64,000 bases of DNA from Bradyrhizobium sp. CB82 (lineage in GTDB: Bacteria > Pseudomonadota > Alphaproteobacteria > Rhizobiales > Xanthobacteraceae): the NCBI RefSeq assembly GCF_029714405.1, contig NZ_CP121650.1, positions 6,949,001 through 7,013,000 on the forward strand, read 5' to 3'. The notes beneath the pieces are model-generated. The model ran no database searches. It was given only the letters and a program-made list of their open reading frames with translations, and was not told the origin of the DNA. A program made the position numbers and the translations under genes. Positions 17,553 to 26,092 of the stretch are shown here, one piece after another; the stretch's first letter is position 1; the number at the start of each line of letters is the position of its first letter.

Positions 17553-17607
17553 TGATGTCATGTAACATCAGAACATGTAATAGGTGTTATTTTGTAAAGT
17601 TAGTAAA
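17553..17607. promoter_or_regulatory. Candidate operators between isocitrate lyase and its regulator
   Basis: TGATGT N6 ACATCA forms an inverted repeat at 17553-17570. A tandem TTTGTAAA-G-TTAGTAAA lies at 17591-17607 in an AT-rich stretch 49 bases before the regulator ATG. The tandem resembles the TTTGCAAA half-sites described for RamB-type acetate regulators. Binding is inferred. Confidence 0.5.
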
Positions 17608-17655
17608 AAATATAGGTCAGCAAGGCTGTCCTTGATGCGTCAGGAGATCTGAGAC

Positions 17656-19101
17656 ATGCCCGCCGAATCCGGGAAGAAACTGTTCGTCGGTCCCCGTTTC
17701 CGCCGGATCCGGCAGCAATTAGGGCTGTCACAGACCCAGATCGCCGAGGGGCTCGGGATCTCGCCGAGCTACATCAACCTGATCGAGCGCAACCAGCGCC
17801 CGGTGACTGCCCAGATCCTGCTGCGGCTGGCCGAGACCTACGACCTCGATCTGCGCGACCTCGCCACCGCCGACGAGGACCGCTTCTTCGCCGAGCTGAA
17901 CGAGATCTTTTCCGATCCGCTGTTCCGCCAGATCGACGTTCCCAAGCAGGAGCTGCGCGACCTCGCCGAGCTCTGCCCCGGCGTCACCCATGCGCTGCAG
18001 CGGCTCTACGCCGCCTATACCGAGGCGCGCCAGGGCGAGACGCTGGCGGCCGCGCAGATGGCCGACCGCGACGTCGGCACGCGCTATGAGGCCAATCCGG
18101 TCGAGCGCGTGCGCGAGCTGATCGAGACCAACCGCAACTATTTTCCGGAGCTCGAGCAGGCCGCAGAAAGCCTGCGCGACGAATTGAACGTCCCGGCCGA
18201 AGGGCTTTACGCAGCCCTCGTGGCACGCTTGCGCGAAAAACATTCGGTTCAGACCCGCATCATGCCCGTCGACGTGATGCGCGAGACCTTGCGGCGCTTC
18301 GATCGCCATCGCCGCCAGCTCCTGATCTCCGAGCTCGTCGATCCGCCCGGCCGCACGTTCCAGCTTGCGTTCCAGCTCGGGCTCGGCGAATGCGCCCAGC
18401 ATCTCGAAACCATCATCGGCCGCGCCGGGCCGCTGGACGATGCGCCGCGGCGCCTGTTCCGCATCACGCTCGGGAATTATTTCGCCGCCGCCGTGATGAT
18501 GCCGTACCAGCCGTTCCTCGCGGCGGCCGATGCGTTGAACTACGACATTCACGTGCTGGCGCAGCGCTTCAATGCCGGATTCGAGCAGGTCTGCCATCGC
18601 CTCACCACGCTGCAACGGCCGAACGCGCGCGGTATCCCGTTCTTCCTGCTCCGCCTCGACAATGCCGGCAACGTCTCCAAGCGCTTTTCCTCCGGCACCT
18701 TCCCGTTCTCGAAATTCGGGGGCACGTGCCCTTTATGGAACGTGCATTCGACCTTCGACACGCCGGACCGGCTTCTGAAGCAGGTGATCGAGCTGCCGGA
18801 CGGCACGCGCTACTTCTCGATCGCGCAGATGGTGCGCCGGCCCATTGCGCCCCACCCTCTTCCGCAGCCGCGCTTTGCCATTGGTCTCGGCTGCGAGATC
18901 CGCCACGCCTCGCGCCTCGTTTACGCCGCCGGCATGGATCTCGAGAAGGCCGAGGGCACGCCGATCGGCGTCAACTGCCGCCTCTGCGAGCGCGAAAACT
19001 GCGCCCAGCGCGCCGAGCCACCGATCACGCGAACGCTGATTCTGGATGAGACGACAAGACGGGTAAGCTCGTTCGCGTTCTCGAATGCGCGGGAGTTGTG
19101 A
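17656..19101 (+). CDS. ScfR/RamB-like XRE-family regulator of short-chain acyl/acetate metabolism
   Basis: 481 residues. An N-terminal XRE helix-turn-helix lies at about 13-66 (RQQLGLSQTQIAEGLGISPS, SYINLIERNQRPVT). A long central region of the IrrE/DUF2083-associated type follows, and a C-terminal Cys cluster (NCRLCERENCAQR) closes the protein; this cluster is typical of the short-chain fatty acyl transcriptional regulator family. These proteins control glyoxylate shunt, propionate and acetate genes. It is divergent from isocitrate lyase, its expected target. An AGGAGATCTGAGAC site precedes the ATG. Confidence 0.88.
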   Translation: MPAESGKKLFVGPRFRRIRQQLGLSQTQIAEGLGISPSYINLIERNQRPVTAQILLRLAETYDLDLRDLATADEDRFFAELNEIFSDPLFRQIDVPKQELRDLAELCPGVTHALQRLYAAYTEARQGETLAAAQMADRDVGTRYEANPVERVRELIETNRNYFPELEQAAESLRDELNVPAEGLYAALVARLREKHSVQTRIMPVDVMRETLRRFDRHRRQLLISELVDPPGRTFQLAFQLGLGECAQHLETIIGRAGPLDDAPRRLFRITLGNYFAAAVMMPYQPFLAAADALNYDIHVLAQRFNAGFEQVCHRLTTLQRPNARGIPFFLLRLDNAGNVSKRFSSGTFPFSKFGGTCPLWNVHSTFDTPDRLLKQVIELPDGTRYFSIAQMVRRPIAPHPLPQPRFAIGLGCEIRHASRLVYAAGMDLEKAEGTPIGVNCRLCERENCAQRAEPPITRTLILDETTRRVSSFAFSNAREL

Positions 19102-19104
19102 GGG

Positions 19105-19262
19105 GGCGTGCTCCCTCGCCCCGCCTGCGGGGAGAGGGTCGGGATGAGGGGGAGTCTCCGCGGGGACGGTGAAAGTTGGACTCGCGGAGAGTCGCCCTCA
19201 CCCGAAATTCAAGCTGCGCTTGAATTTCGCCTCTTCCCCGCAAGCGGGGAGAGGCGAAGATA
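19105..19262. repeat. Composite dispersed repeat with two hairpins
   Basis: CGAAATTCAAG (19203-19213) is inverted as CTTGAATTTCG (19219-19229), followed by a CCTCTTCCCCGC/GCGGGGAGAGG hairpin at 19230-19254. An outer GCGGGGAGAGG copy lies near 19128-19138. A related element lies at 20112-20275. It may act as terminator for the regulator gene. Confidence 0.65.
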
Positions 19263-19271
19263 CCCCGCACG

Positions 19272-19565
19272 TCACGCCAGCGTATGCACGATCACCGGGC
19301 CTGCGGCGGCACTGGCATGGCCCGCGAGCAGCGAACTCAGATCCTTCTCGATCCAGGCGATCGCGCGCCGGTTCGCCTCCTCCGCCTGCTCGAACTTGTC
19401 GAAGATGGAGATCGCGGTCACCGTGTCGTCGCCGGCATAGACCACGTAATAGGCGCGGAAGCCGTCGACATCGCTGATGATCGGAACGGCGCCTTCCTTG
19501 ATGCGGCGCGCCAGCTCCTCCGCGCTCCCGCTTTTCGCCTTGGCCTGACGGATGGCGGCATACAT
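19272..19565 (-). CDS. Small antibiotic-biosynthesis-monooxygenase-like (ABM fold) protein
   Basis: 97 residues from the ATG at 19565, directly after AAGGAGGATCCC, a near-perfect ribosome site; the longer frame upstream is not needed. The sequence MYAAIRQAKAKSGSAEELAR ... GFRAYYVVYAGDDTVTAISIFDKFEQAEEANRRA is a dimeric alpha-beta barrel (ABM) pattern, as in small stress or quinol-handling proteins. No catalytic residue can be assigned. Monocistronic by position. Confidence 0.75.
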   Translation of the reverse strand: MYAAIRQAKAKSGSAEELARRIKEGAVPIISDVDGFRAYYVVYAGDDTVTAISIFDKFEQAEEANRRAIAWIEKDLSSLLAGHASAAAGPVIVHTLA

Positions 19566-19749
19566 GGGATCCTCCTTCCGGCTCGCATGTGGGGCCTGGT
19601 GGCCTGCGGCGATGTTACGCCGAAGCGTGGGGCCGATCCACGCCCTCGCGCGAAGTTGTGCAAGCGATCTGCCCGCCCCTTCACATTGCCAAGCGGCATC
19701 TGCATAGTCGCGCGCGATTTGGTGTGACTTTGCGAAGAGGACAAGAGAC

Positions 19750-20109
19750 ATGGCGGACGCCGACCTGGATGGCGTGATCCGGCAACTGGCCAGACAACTG
19801 CATACGGGCCTGATGACCCGCGCCAAGGAGCGGCGGGATCGCCTCAATGGGCTGGCGGCCAAGGCCAAGGGCAAGGACGCCCGCGACCGCTACAAGATGA
19901 TGGCGAAGACCACCATGGAGCAGGCGACCGCGGCCGCGCGGCGCTTGCAGATGTCCGCCGACAACGTCGCTGACAGCTACGCAAGGTCGATGCGCCTCGC
20001 AGCCAGCGCAGCCGCCGAGACGGTTGAGAAGAAGCAGGCAGCGGAGAAGAAGCCGGCGAATGAGAAGCCAGCGGCCAAGAAGAAACCCGCGAAGAAGAAA
20101 GCCAGATAG
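19750..20109 (+). CDS. Small helical protein with Lys/Ala/Pro-rich histone H1-like tail
   Basis: 119 residues. Residues 1-90 are helical and polar (RQLARQLHTGLMTRAKERRD). The last 27 residues are a low-complexity tail of KKPA/EKPA units ending KKKPAKKKAR, resembling bacterial H1-like or nucleic-acid-binding tails. An AAGAGGACAAGAGAC site precedes the ATG. No domain is recognised. DNA or RNA binding is a possibility from charge alone. Confidence 0.65.
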   Translation: MADADLDGVIRQLARQLHTGLMTRAKERRDRLNGLAAKAKGKDARDRYKMMAKTTMEQATAAARRLQMSADNVADSYARSMRLAASAAAETVEKKQAAEKKPANEKPAAKKKPAKKKAR

Positions 20110-20111
20110 CT

Positions 20112-20275
20112 GCGCGTTTCACCGCCCGCTTGCGGGGAGAGGTCGAATTCAAGCGAAGCTTGATTTCGGGTGAGCGGGAAACCTCGGCGAATCCGACTCT
20201 CACCCTGGAGAGAGCCCCTCATCCGAACTCCTCTTCCCGTAAAGAACGGGGAGAGGGAGAAGAGATATTGTCGCC
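20112..20275. repeat. Composite dispersed repeat, relative of the 19105-19262 element
   Basis: CGAATTCAAGCGAAGCTTGA at 20144-20163 continues TTTCG, matching the palindrome of the earlier element with small changes. CTTCCCGTAAAGAACGGGGAGAGG forms the second hairpin near 20232-20255. It lies between convergent genes. Confidence 0.6.
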
Positions 20276-20278
20276 AGC

Positions 20279-20920
20279 TCACCGCAGCGGCGCGGAGATG
20301 TTGGTCGGCCTTGGCTCGCCGAGTTCACCGAGCTTGGCGCGGGCGAGCTGATGGGCGGCGCCGTCGGGGCGCTCCGGAAGCGCGAGGACGGCCTCGAAAT
20401 CGGCGCGGGCTTCCTCGGCTCGTCCGCTCGCGAGAAATGCGAGGCCGCGATTGACGCGCGTGCCCGCATCATTGGGCGCGAGGCGGATGGCGGTGTTGTA
20501 GCTCAGGATCGCTCGGTCGAGATCGCCCCTCGCCGCCAGCGCGAGGCCCCGTTCGGAATAGGACGCGGCCAGCTTCGGATCGAGCGCGATCGCCTGGTTG
20601 TAGTCGGCGATCGCGAGATCGAGCTCGCCGTTCTGCCGGTGTGCCTGGCCGCGGTCGCGGAAGGTGGCGGCGCGGTTGGGGTCGAGATGAATGGCCTGGT
20701 CGAAATCCGCGACCGCCCGTTTGGCATCACCGTGCCGCAGCGCGATGCGGCCGCGCCCCTCATAGGCGAATGCGATCAGCGAGCCGCAGAACGGGCTGAA
20801 GCCGATCACGGCCGAGCAGACGTCGGGCTCGTTGGCATCGCCGCAATTGACGACGGTATGCAACGACAATCCGACGAGAATGCCCGACACGATCAACAAT
20901 GGCGCGGTTAATCTGGTCAT
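20279..20920 (-). CDS. Secreted or anchored TPR-repeat protein
   Basis: 213 residues. An N-terminal signal or anchor helix (APLLIVSGILVGLSLHTVV) is followed by two Cys residues (NCGDANEPDVC). Four tetratricopeptide repeats then cover about 55-195: GRGRIALRHGDAKRAVADFD, DRGQAHRQNGELDLAIADYN, ERGLALAARGDLDRAILSYN and NRGLAFLASGRAEEARADFE. TPRs bind partner proteins; the partner is unknown. The start lacks a strong ribosome site. A similar TPR layout is common in rhizobial periplasmic proteins. Confidence 0.75.
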   Translation of the reverse strand: MTRLTAPLLIVSGILVGLSLHTVVNCGDANEPDVCSAVIGFSPFCGSLIAFAYEGRGRIALRHGDAKRAVADFDQAIHLDPNRAATFRDRGQAHRQNGELDLAIADYNQAIALDPKLAASYSERGLALAARGDLDRAILSYNTAIRLAPNDAGTRVNRGLAFLASGRAEEARADFEAVLALPERPDGAAHQLARAKLGELGEPRPTNISAPLR

Positions 20921-21057
20921 CGCCGGCCGTCGCCGGCAACAGGCCGGCCACGCATCCCCTTTCAGACGCTTGAGGTCTGGACCGGTGTTAGCACCGGCGG
21001 GGACGATCTTGTGTGCGCCAGCTCACAAAGCCGGTCACAATCTCGGCTGCGCGGGCC

Positions 21058-21234
21058 TCAGGCCGCCCAGTCAGACGCCCAGGAGAGGGCTCTCATCAGC
21101 CACATTGCGAGCAGACAGCACCAGCCGATTGCAGCAAGTGCGAAGGACGTCAGAAGGAGCGCGCCTTCCGCATTTACCAGAAAACTCTCGTGCGACGCTG
21201 CCTCGTCCCGCACGGACCGGTTCATGTGCAACAT
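21058..21234 (-). CDS. Small single-pass membrane protein
   Basis: 58 residues from the ATG at 21234, which has GGAGGTGCGC immediately upstream. Residues about 28-50 form one hydrophobic helix (LLLTSFALAAIGWCCLLAMWL) with a short polar N-terminus. No family recognised. It is supported by the ribosome site and the membrane helix rather than by homology. Confidence 0.5.
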   Translation of the reverse strand: MLHMNRSVRDEAASHESFLVNAEGALLLTSFALAAIGWCCLLAMWLMRALSWASDWAA

Positions 21235-21249
21235 GCGCACCTCCGGCAA

Positions 21250-21506
21250 TTCTGTTTAAACAATTCTCGCACCGGGCAAGCCGTCCGGCCTTGCCGACTC
21301 GCCGAAAAAGGCGAGTCGCACTGGTGTGAATCAATGCGGGGCGAAGCGCAAGAGTCCTTTTGGACTAGATGAGCGCCAAATTCGCATCCTGACGCTGAGC
21401 TCGACTACCGTCACCAATGCAGAGTTGGACGGCTGGTTTCGCGTATCAATCGTGACGCCATCACGGCACGTCTTGCGGCGGCTGAACCGATTGGTGTCAG
21501 CTCATC
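21250..21506. other. Intergenic region, no supported gene
   Basis: About 257 bases between the small membrane protein and the end of htpX. A plus-strand open frame from 21326 has protein-like text at first (LDERQIRILTLSSTTVTNAE) but runs into the antisense of htpX and has no ribosome site. It may be a gene remnant. Confidence 0.4.
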
Positions 21507-22442
21507 TCATCCCCACGGTCCGCGCGAGGACGAGCGGCCCCACGGACTTTGCGGCGGATAGTTTTCGTTGGCGCCGAGCGATGGCGCCGCGTTCGCGCCG
21601 AGCTCGGCCGCGAGCTGCTGGAGCGCGTCGATACGGTTCTGCGTCGAGGGATGGGTAGCGAAGAGATTGTCGACGCCATGCCCCGACAGCGGATTGATGA
21701 TGAACATGTGCGCCGTCGCAGGATTGCGCTCGGCCTCGAAATTCGGCACCTGATGCGCAGCATTCTCGATCTTGACCAGCGCGGATGCGAGCCACATCGG
21801 CTGGCCGACGATGCGTCCGCCGAGATCGTCAGCGGCATATTCGCGGGTGCGGCTGATCGCCATCTGCACCAGCATGGCGCCCAACGGCGCGAGGATCATC
21901 ATCAGGATCGAGCCGACGATGCCGGGGCCGGAATTGCTGTCGCGATGGCCGCCGAAGAACATGCCGAACTGCGCCAGCATCGAGATCGCGCCGGCAATCG
22001 TCGCGGTGATGGTCATGAGCAGCGTGTCGTGGTTTTTGACGTGCGCGAGCTCATGCGCGATCACGCCGGCGAGCTCCTCGCGGCTGAGCTGATGCATCAA
22101 GCCGGTGGTGACGGCGACCGCGGCATTCTGCGGATTGCGGCCCGTGGCGAACGCGTTGGGCTGTGCCTCGTCCATTACGAACACGCGCGGCATCGGTAGC
22201 CCCGCACGGCCCGCAAGCTCGGCGACGAGGCCGACCAGTTCCGGCGCGCTGGCGCGGTCGACCTCATGGGCGCCGTACATCGAGAGCACCATGCGGTCGG
22301 AGTTCCAGTAGGTGAAGAGATTGGTCGCCGCCGCGATCACCAGCGCGATCATGGCCCCGGTGGCGCCGCCGATGAGATAGCCGACGCCCATGAACAGGGC
22401 GGTCAGGCCTGCGAGCAGCAAAGCGGTACGGAAATAGTTCAT
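21507..22442 (-). CDS. htpX: M48-family membrane zinc metalloprotease HtpX
   Basis: 311 residues. Two N-terminal helices (about 5-50), then the [10 protein letters not shown] zinc site (HExxH), two more helices (about 140-190) and the third zinc ligand in the E-Y-A-A-D-D segment. It degrades misfolded inner-membrane proteins. AAGGAGACGGCG precedes the ATG. Full length for the family, with a low-complexity Ser/Pro-rich C-terminus. Monocistronic. Confidence 0.92.
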   Translation of the reverse strand: MNYFRTALLLAGLTALFMGVGYLIGGATGAMIALVIAAATNLFTYWNSDRMVLSMYGAHEVDRASAPELVGLVAELAGRAGLPMPRVFVMDEAQPNAFATGRNPQNAAVAVTTGLMHQLSREELAGVIAHELAHVKNHDTLLMTITATIAGAISMLAQFGMFFGGHRDSNSGPGIVGSILMMILAPLGAMLVQMAISRTREYAADDLGGRIVGQPMWLASALVKIENAAHQVPNFEAERNPATAHMFIINPLSGHGVDNLFATHPSTQNRIDALQQLAAELGANAAPSLGANENYPPQSPWGRSSSRGPWG

Positions 22443-22731
22443 CGCCGTCTCCTTGGCCTACCAAGGCGACCGCCTTTGGCCGGCGCCCCTCGAAGTAGGA
22501 AAGCAGCGAGCCGGCGCAAGGTCATCCTGGTGCGTCGCCCGGCCGCGGCGAGATGCGCGCGATCATCGTTTCGCCGTCACTAAAAGTTGACCAGCATCTG
22601 TCCAAAAAACACACGCTGTAGTTTATAAAGTTGGAAAGCGCAGCTTCGGCTTAATCGGCGCCAGCCGGGCACGCCGAGCGGTCCCTGGGCATTATCCGGT
22701 TCCGCCTGCACCCATCAGCAAGGTGACTCCC

Positions 22732-24072
22732 ATGATGGACCGCTCTCGCACCGCTTCCGTCGACGACACCTCCGCTCACAACACGAAAAGTGACGCCAAG
22801 AGCCTGCAACAGACCTTGCACGAGGAGCTGCACACCCATGAGGAACACAGCCTCGGACCGGATGCGCGGGCGGAGCCTCCGGAGCCGACTCGGCGCTGGC
22901 TCCATCTGCGGCGCGGCGTGAAATTCGCCGCAGGACTTGCCATTGTCGCAGTGTTCGGCTGGCTGCCGCTGCGCGCAATGTGGCAGAATTCCAGCGTCGA
23001 GGCCGTGCTGAACTCCCGCCTCGTCACGCTGCGCGCGCCGATCGGGGGGCGCGTGGCCGCCGCCGCTCCGCTCAAGGACCAGGCCAGACTCGAGGCCGGC
23101 ACCATCGTGCTGCGTGTGGCCAACTCGCGCAGCGATCGCACGCGGCTCGATGATCTCCGGCGGCAGAAGTCGCGCCTTGAGAACGAGCGGCCGAGCGTCG
23201 CCGCCAAGCTCGCCACGGCGCAGGCCGCGCAAGCGGACCTCGCGCGGCAGGCCGCACAGTTCCGGGACGGGCGCGTGCTCCAGCTCGAAGCGCGCATCGC
23301 CGAGATCCAGACCTCGATCGAGGCGGCCGCAGCGCGGCGGGAGGAGGCCAGCGCCGCCGCCGACCGCGCCTCGTCGCTGGCGAAAACCGGTAACGTCTCC
23401 ACCGTCGAGCTCGCGCGGCTGACGCGCGAGCTTTCGGTGGCGCAGCAGACCGAGCTCGGCGCACACAAGCGCCTCGATGCGGCAAAGGTCGAGCTGACCG
23501 CGGCGAAAGCCGGATCGTTCCTCGGCGACAGCTACAACGACCGGCCGAGCTCGGTGCAGCGCGAGGAGGAGATGCGCCAGCGCGCGCACGATCTTAAGGC
23601 CGATCTTTCGCGCATCGATACCGAGATCACCTGGCTCGGCAACGAGATCAACACCGAGGAGATCCGCTTCGCCGATCTATCCGAGGCCGACATCAAGACC
23701 CCGGTCGCAGGCCGCGTCTGGGAGATGATGACCTCGCCGGGCGAGGACGTGCAGGCCGGCCAGCCCCTGCTCAAGGTGCTCGATTGCAGCGGCGCCGTCA
23801 TCACGGCCAACGTCACCGAGAGCGTCTATAACCGCCTGCAGCTCGGCGACCATGCCACGTTCGAGCCAAATGATGGCGCCGAGCCGATCGCCGGCACCGT
23901 CGTCAATCTGACCGGCGCCGCCGGCGCGCCGGCCAATCTCGCCATCAATCCCGATGCGCTGAGCAAGGAACCCTATCGCGTGACGGTGGCGATCGGCGAT
24001 GCCGCCGCGCACGGCTGCACGGTGGGACGGACCGGCCGCGTCGTCTTTGGCCGCAACGAGACCACGCCATGA
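22732..24072 (+). CDS. HlyD/Alg44-type membrane fusion protein (BgsB-like), copy 2
   Basis: 446 residues from the ATG at 22732, which follows AAGGTGACTCCC; a GTG three codons upstream and an ATG one codon downstream are alternatives. Same architecture as the protein at 8568-9941: cytosolic N-terminus, one membrane helix (FAAGLAIVAVFGWLPL), two lipoyl half-motifs (VLNSRLVTLRAPIGGRV; IKTPVAGRVWEM), a coiled coil in between, and the paired Cys near the end (LDCSG, HGCTVGR). Long blocks are identical between copies, such as SYNDRPSSVQREEEMRQRA and NLAINPDALSKEPYRVTV. Expected to couple the GT2 synthase to polysaccharide export. Confidence 0.82.
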   Translation: MMDRSRTASVDDTSAHNTKSDAKSLQQTLHEELHTHEEHSLGPDARAEPPEPTRRWLHLRRGVKFAAGLAIVAVFGWLPLRAMWQNSSVEAVLNSRLVTLRAPIGGRVAAAAPLKDQARLEAGTIVLRVANSRSDRTRLDDLRRQKSRLENERPSVAAKLATAQAAQADLARQAAQFRDGRVLQLEARIAEIQTSIEAAAARREEASAAADRASSLAKTGNVSTVELARLTRELSVAQQTELGAHKRLDAAKVELTAAKAGSFLGDSYNDRPSSVQREEEMRQRAHDLKADLSRIDTEITWLGNEINTEEIRFADLSEADIKTPVAGRVWEMMTSPGEDVQAGQPLLKVLDCSGAVITANVTESVYNRLQLGDHATFEPNDGAEPIAGTVVNLTGAAGAPANLAINPDALSKEPYRVTVAIGDAAAHGCTVGRTGRVVFGRNETTP

Positions 24073-26009
24073 TGGCGGCGCTGGCGCCCGGCTTGGTCGC
24101 GCTCGGTGCCTTCTTGGCGCTGGTGCCGCTGCTCCGGCACGAGCGCACGCTGGCGCGCGCGTGCCTCGCCGGCGTGTCGTTCGTCCTGCTCGTGCGTTAC
24201 TTCCACTGGCGGGTGACACAGACGCTGCCGCCGCTCGGCCTGACGGCGGACGCGATGGTCGGCTATCCCTTCATGCTGACGGAGGCGGCCTCGATGATCG
24301 CGGTGGCGCTGTCGCTCCTGTTCCTGAGCCGGACGATCGATCGCTCCAGCTCCGCCAGGATCGACGGCCGCGCCAGCGATCCTGCCGCCCCGCTGGTCGA
24401 CGTCTTCATCTGCACCTACAATGAGGAGCGGTCGATCCTCGAGCGCACCATCATCGGCGCGACCGGAATGGAGTACGGCAATTATCGCGTCTGGGTGCTC
24501 GATGACGGACGCCGCCTGTGGCTGCGGCGGCTCGCCGGCGAGCTCGGCTGCCGCTATCTCGCCCGTCCCGACAATCGCCATGCCAAAGCGGGAAACATCA
24601 ATCATGCGCTCGGTCACGTCGGTGAGCTCGTAGAGCGGCCGGATTTCGCCGCCATCCTCGACGCCGACTTCGTGCCGCGCCCCGATTTTCTCGCCAAAAC
24701 CGTCAGCCTGATGGACGACGCATCGGTCGGCGTGGTGCAGACGCCACAGCATTTCATCAACCCCGATCCCATCCAGACCAACCTCGCCGCCACGGACGTG
24801 TGGCCGGACGAGCAGCGCTTCTTCTTCGACATCCTGATGCCGGCCAAGGATGCCTGGGGCGTCGCGTTCTGCTGCGGCACGTCCTCGCTGATCCGCTACA
24901 ACGGCTTGAAGGCGATCGGTGGCTTTCCGACCGATTCGGTGACGGAGGATTATCTCGTCACGCTGCGCCTGAAGGAGCGCGGGCTGAAGACGATCTATCT
25001 CAACGAGCGGCTGTCCATCGGACTCGCGCCCGAGGGGCTGAAGGAATACATCACCCAGCGCGGCCGCTGGTGTCTCGGCTTCATGCAGATCGTGCGCGGC
25101 CGCAGCGGCCCCTTGTCGCGAACATCGAAGCTTCCGTTCATCGACCGGCTGTCGCTGATCGACGCCTTCATGAGCTGGGCTGCGGTCTATCCGGCCAGAA
25201 TGTTCGGGCTCGTGGTACCCTGGCTGTTCCTGCTGTTCGGCATCAAGGCCGTGCAGGCGGATCTCTCCGAGCTCTTGCAGTTCTTCCTACCGTTCTATGT
25301 TTGGCACGGGCTCACCATGACCTGGCTGTCGCACGGTCGTGCACTCGCCATGATGACCGACTTGTCGCAGCTCGTCGCAGCGCCCGCGGTGCTCAAGGCG
25401 ATTACGACGGGCTTGCTGAAACCGAAAGGACATAAGTTCAGGGTGACCGCAAAGGGCGGCGAGCGCGGCAGGAAATTCGTCGAATGGCCGCTGCTGCGGC
25501 TTTATGGCACTGCGCTGGTCGTCACGCTTGCGGGCATCGCCTATGCCTTCATCCTGCATTTGCGCGGCGAGAGCATTGCCTATGGCGGGCTGGCGCTGGG
25601 CTGGAGCCTCTACAACGCGCTCATCCTCACCGTGGTCTGCTTCGTCTGCATCGAGCAGCCGCGCAAGCGCAAGGCGGAGCGCTTCGTTCGCAACGAGGCG
25701 ATCCTGCTCCGTCAGGACGGCAAGTCGCACCTCGCGCGGCTCGCCGATCTCTCCATCACCGGCGCCCGGCTGATCGATCCCGACCCGCCCGCGGTCGGCA
25801 GCGCGATCGAATGCCGCATCTATGGCCGTGCCATCGCGGCGGTCGTGGTGCGGCGAACGCCGGACGGATTCGCGGTGCGGTTCGAGGAAGGCATGGACAC
25901 ACGCGTCCATGCGATCCGGGCGTTCTATGCCGGCGAATATGTGCGCGCCTATCGGGGCATCCGGGCGCTCCCGGTCGGCAGGGCGCTCTTGCTCCGGCTG
26001 TTCGGCTAG
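24069..26009 (+). CDS. Processive GT2 synthase with C-terminal PilZ-like domain (BgsA-like), copy 2
   Basis: 646 residues, the same length as copy 1 and colinear with it. Motifs: CTYNEERSILERTIIGATGM, ILDADF, VTEDYL and QRGRWCLG for the D,D,D,QxxRW site. Helices lie at the N-terminus and at about 380-540. The tail has RKRKAER followed by LADLSITGARL, the PilZ-type R-x-x-x-R and D/N-x-S-x-x-G pattern. Its start overlaps the HlyD stop by ATGA. High GC at third positions fits the surrounding genome, unlike copy 1. Product: probably a c-di-GMP-controlled beta-glucan or related exopolysaccharide; no bcsB/bcsC or export-pore gene is nearby. Confidence 0.82.
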   Translation: MMAALAPGLVALGAFLALVPLLRHERTLARACLAGVSFVLLVRYFHWRVTQTLPPLGLTADAMVGYPFMLTEAASMIAVALSLLFLSRTIDRSSSARIDGRASDPAAPLVDVFICTYNEERSILERTIIGATGMEYGNYRVWVLDDGRRLWLRRLAGELGCRYLARPDNRHAKAGNINHALGHVGELVERPDFAAILDADFVPRPDFLAKTVSLMDDASVGVVQTPQHFINPDPIQTNLAATDVWPDEQRFFFDILMPAKDAWGVAFCCGTSSLIRYNGLKAIGGFPTDSVTEDYLVTLRLKERGLKTIYLNERLSIGLAPEGLKEYITQRGRWCLGFMQIVRGRSGPLSRTSKLPFIDRLSLIDAFMSWAAVYPARMFGLVVPWLFLLFGIKAVQADLSELLQFFLPFYVWHGLTMTWLSHGRALAMMTDLSQLVAAPAVLKAITTGLLKPKGHKFRVTAKGGERGRKFVEWPLLRLYGTALVVTLAGIAYAFILHLRGESIAYGGLALGWSLYNALILTVVCFVCIEQPRKRKAERFVRNEAILLRQDGKSHLARLADLSITGARLIDPDPPAVGSAIECRIYGRAIAAVVVRRTPDGFAVRFEEGMDTRVHAIRAFYAGEYVRAYRGIRALPVGRALLLRLFG

Positions 26010-26092
26010 GCACCCAAGGGATGGCGTGAGGCCTTCACTTCACCTAAACTTCGGCAGATACCACTACTGCCCTTCCCTCCGCCGGAACCCCT

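Noticed and set aside
21326..21658. 110-residue plus-strand open frame beside htpX
   Set aside because: First half looks protein-like but it has no ribosome site and its second half is antisense to htpX; at most a remnant.
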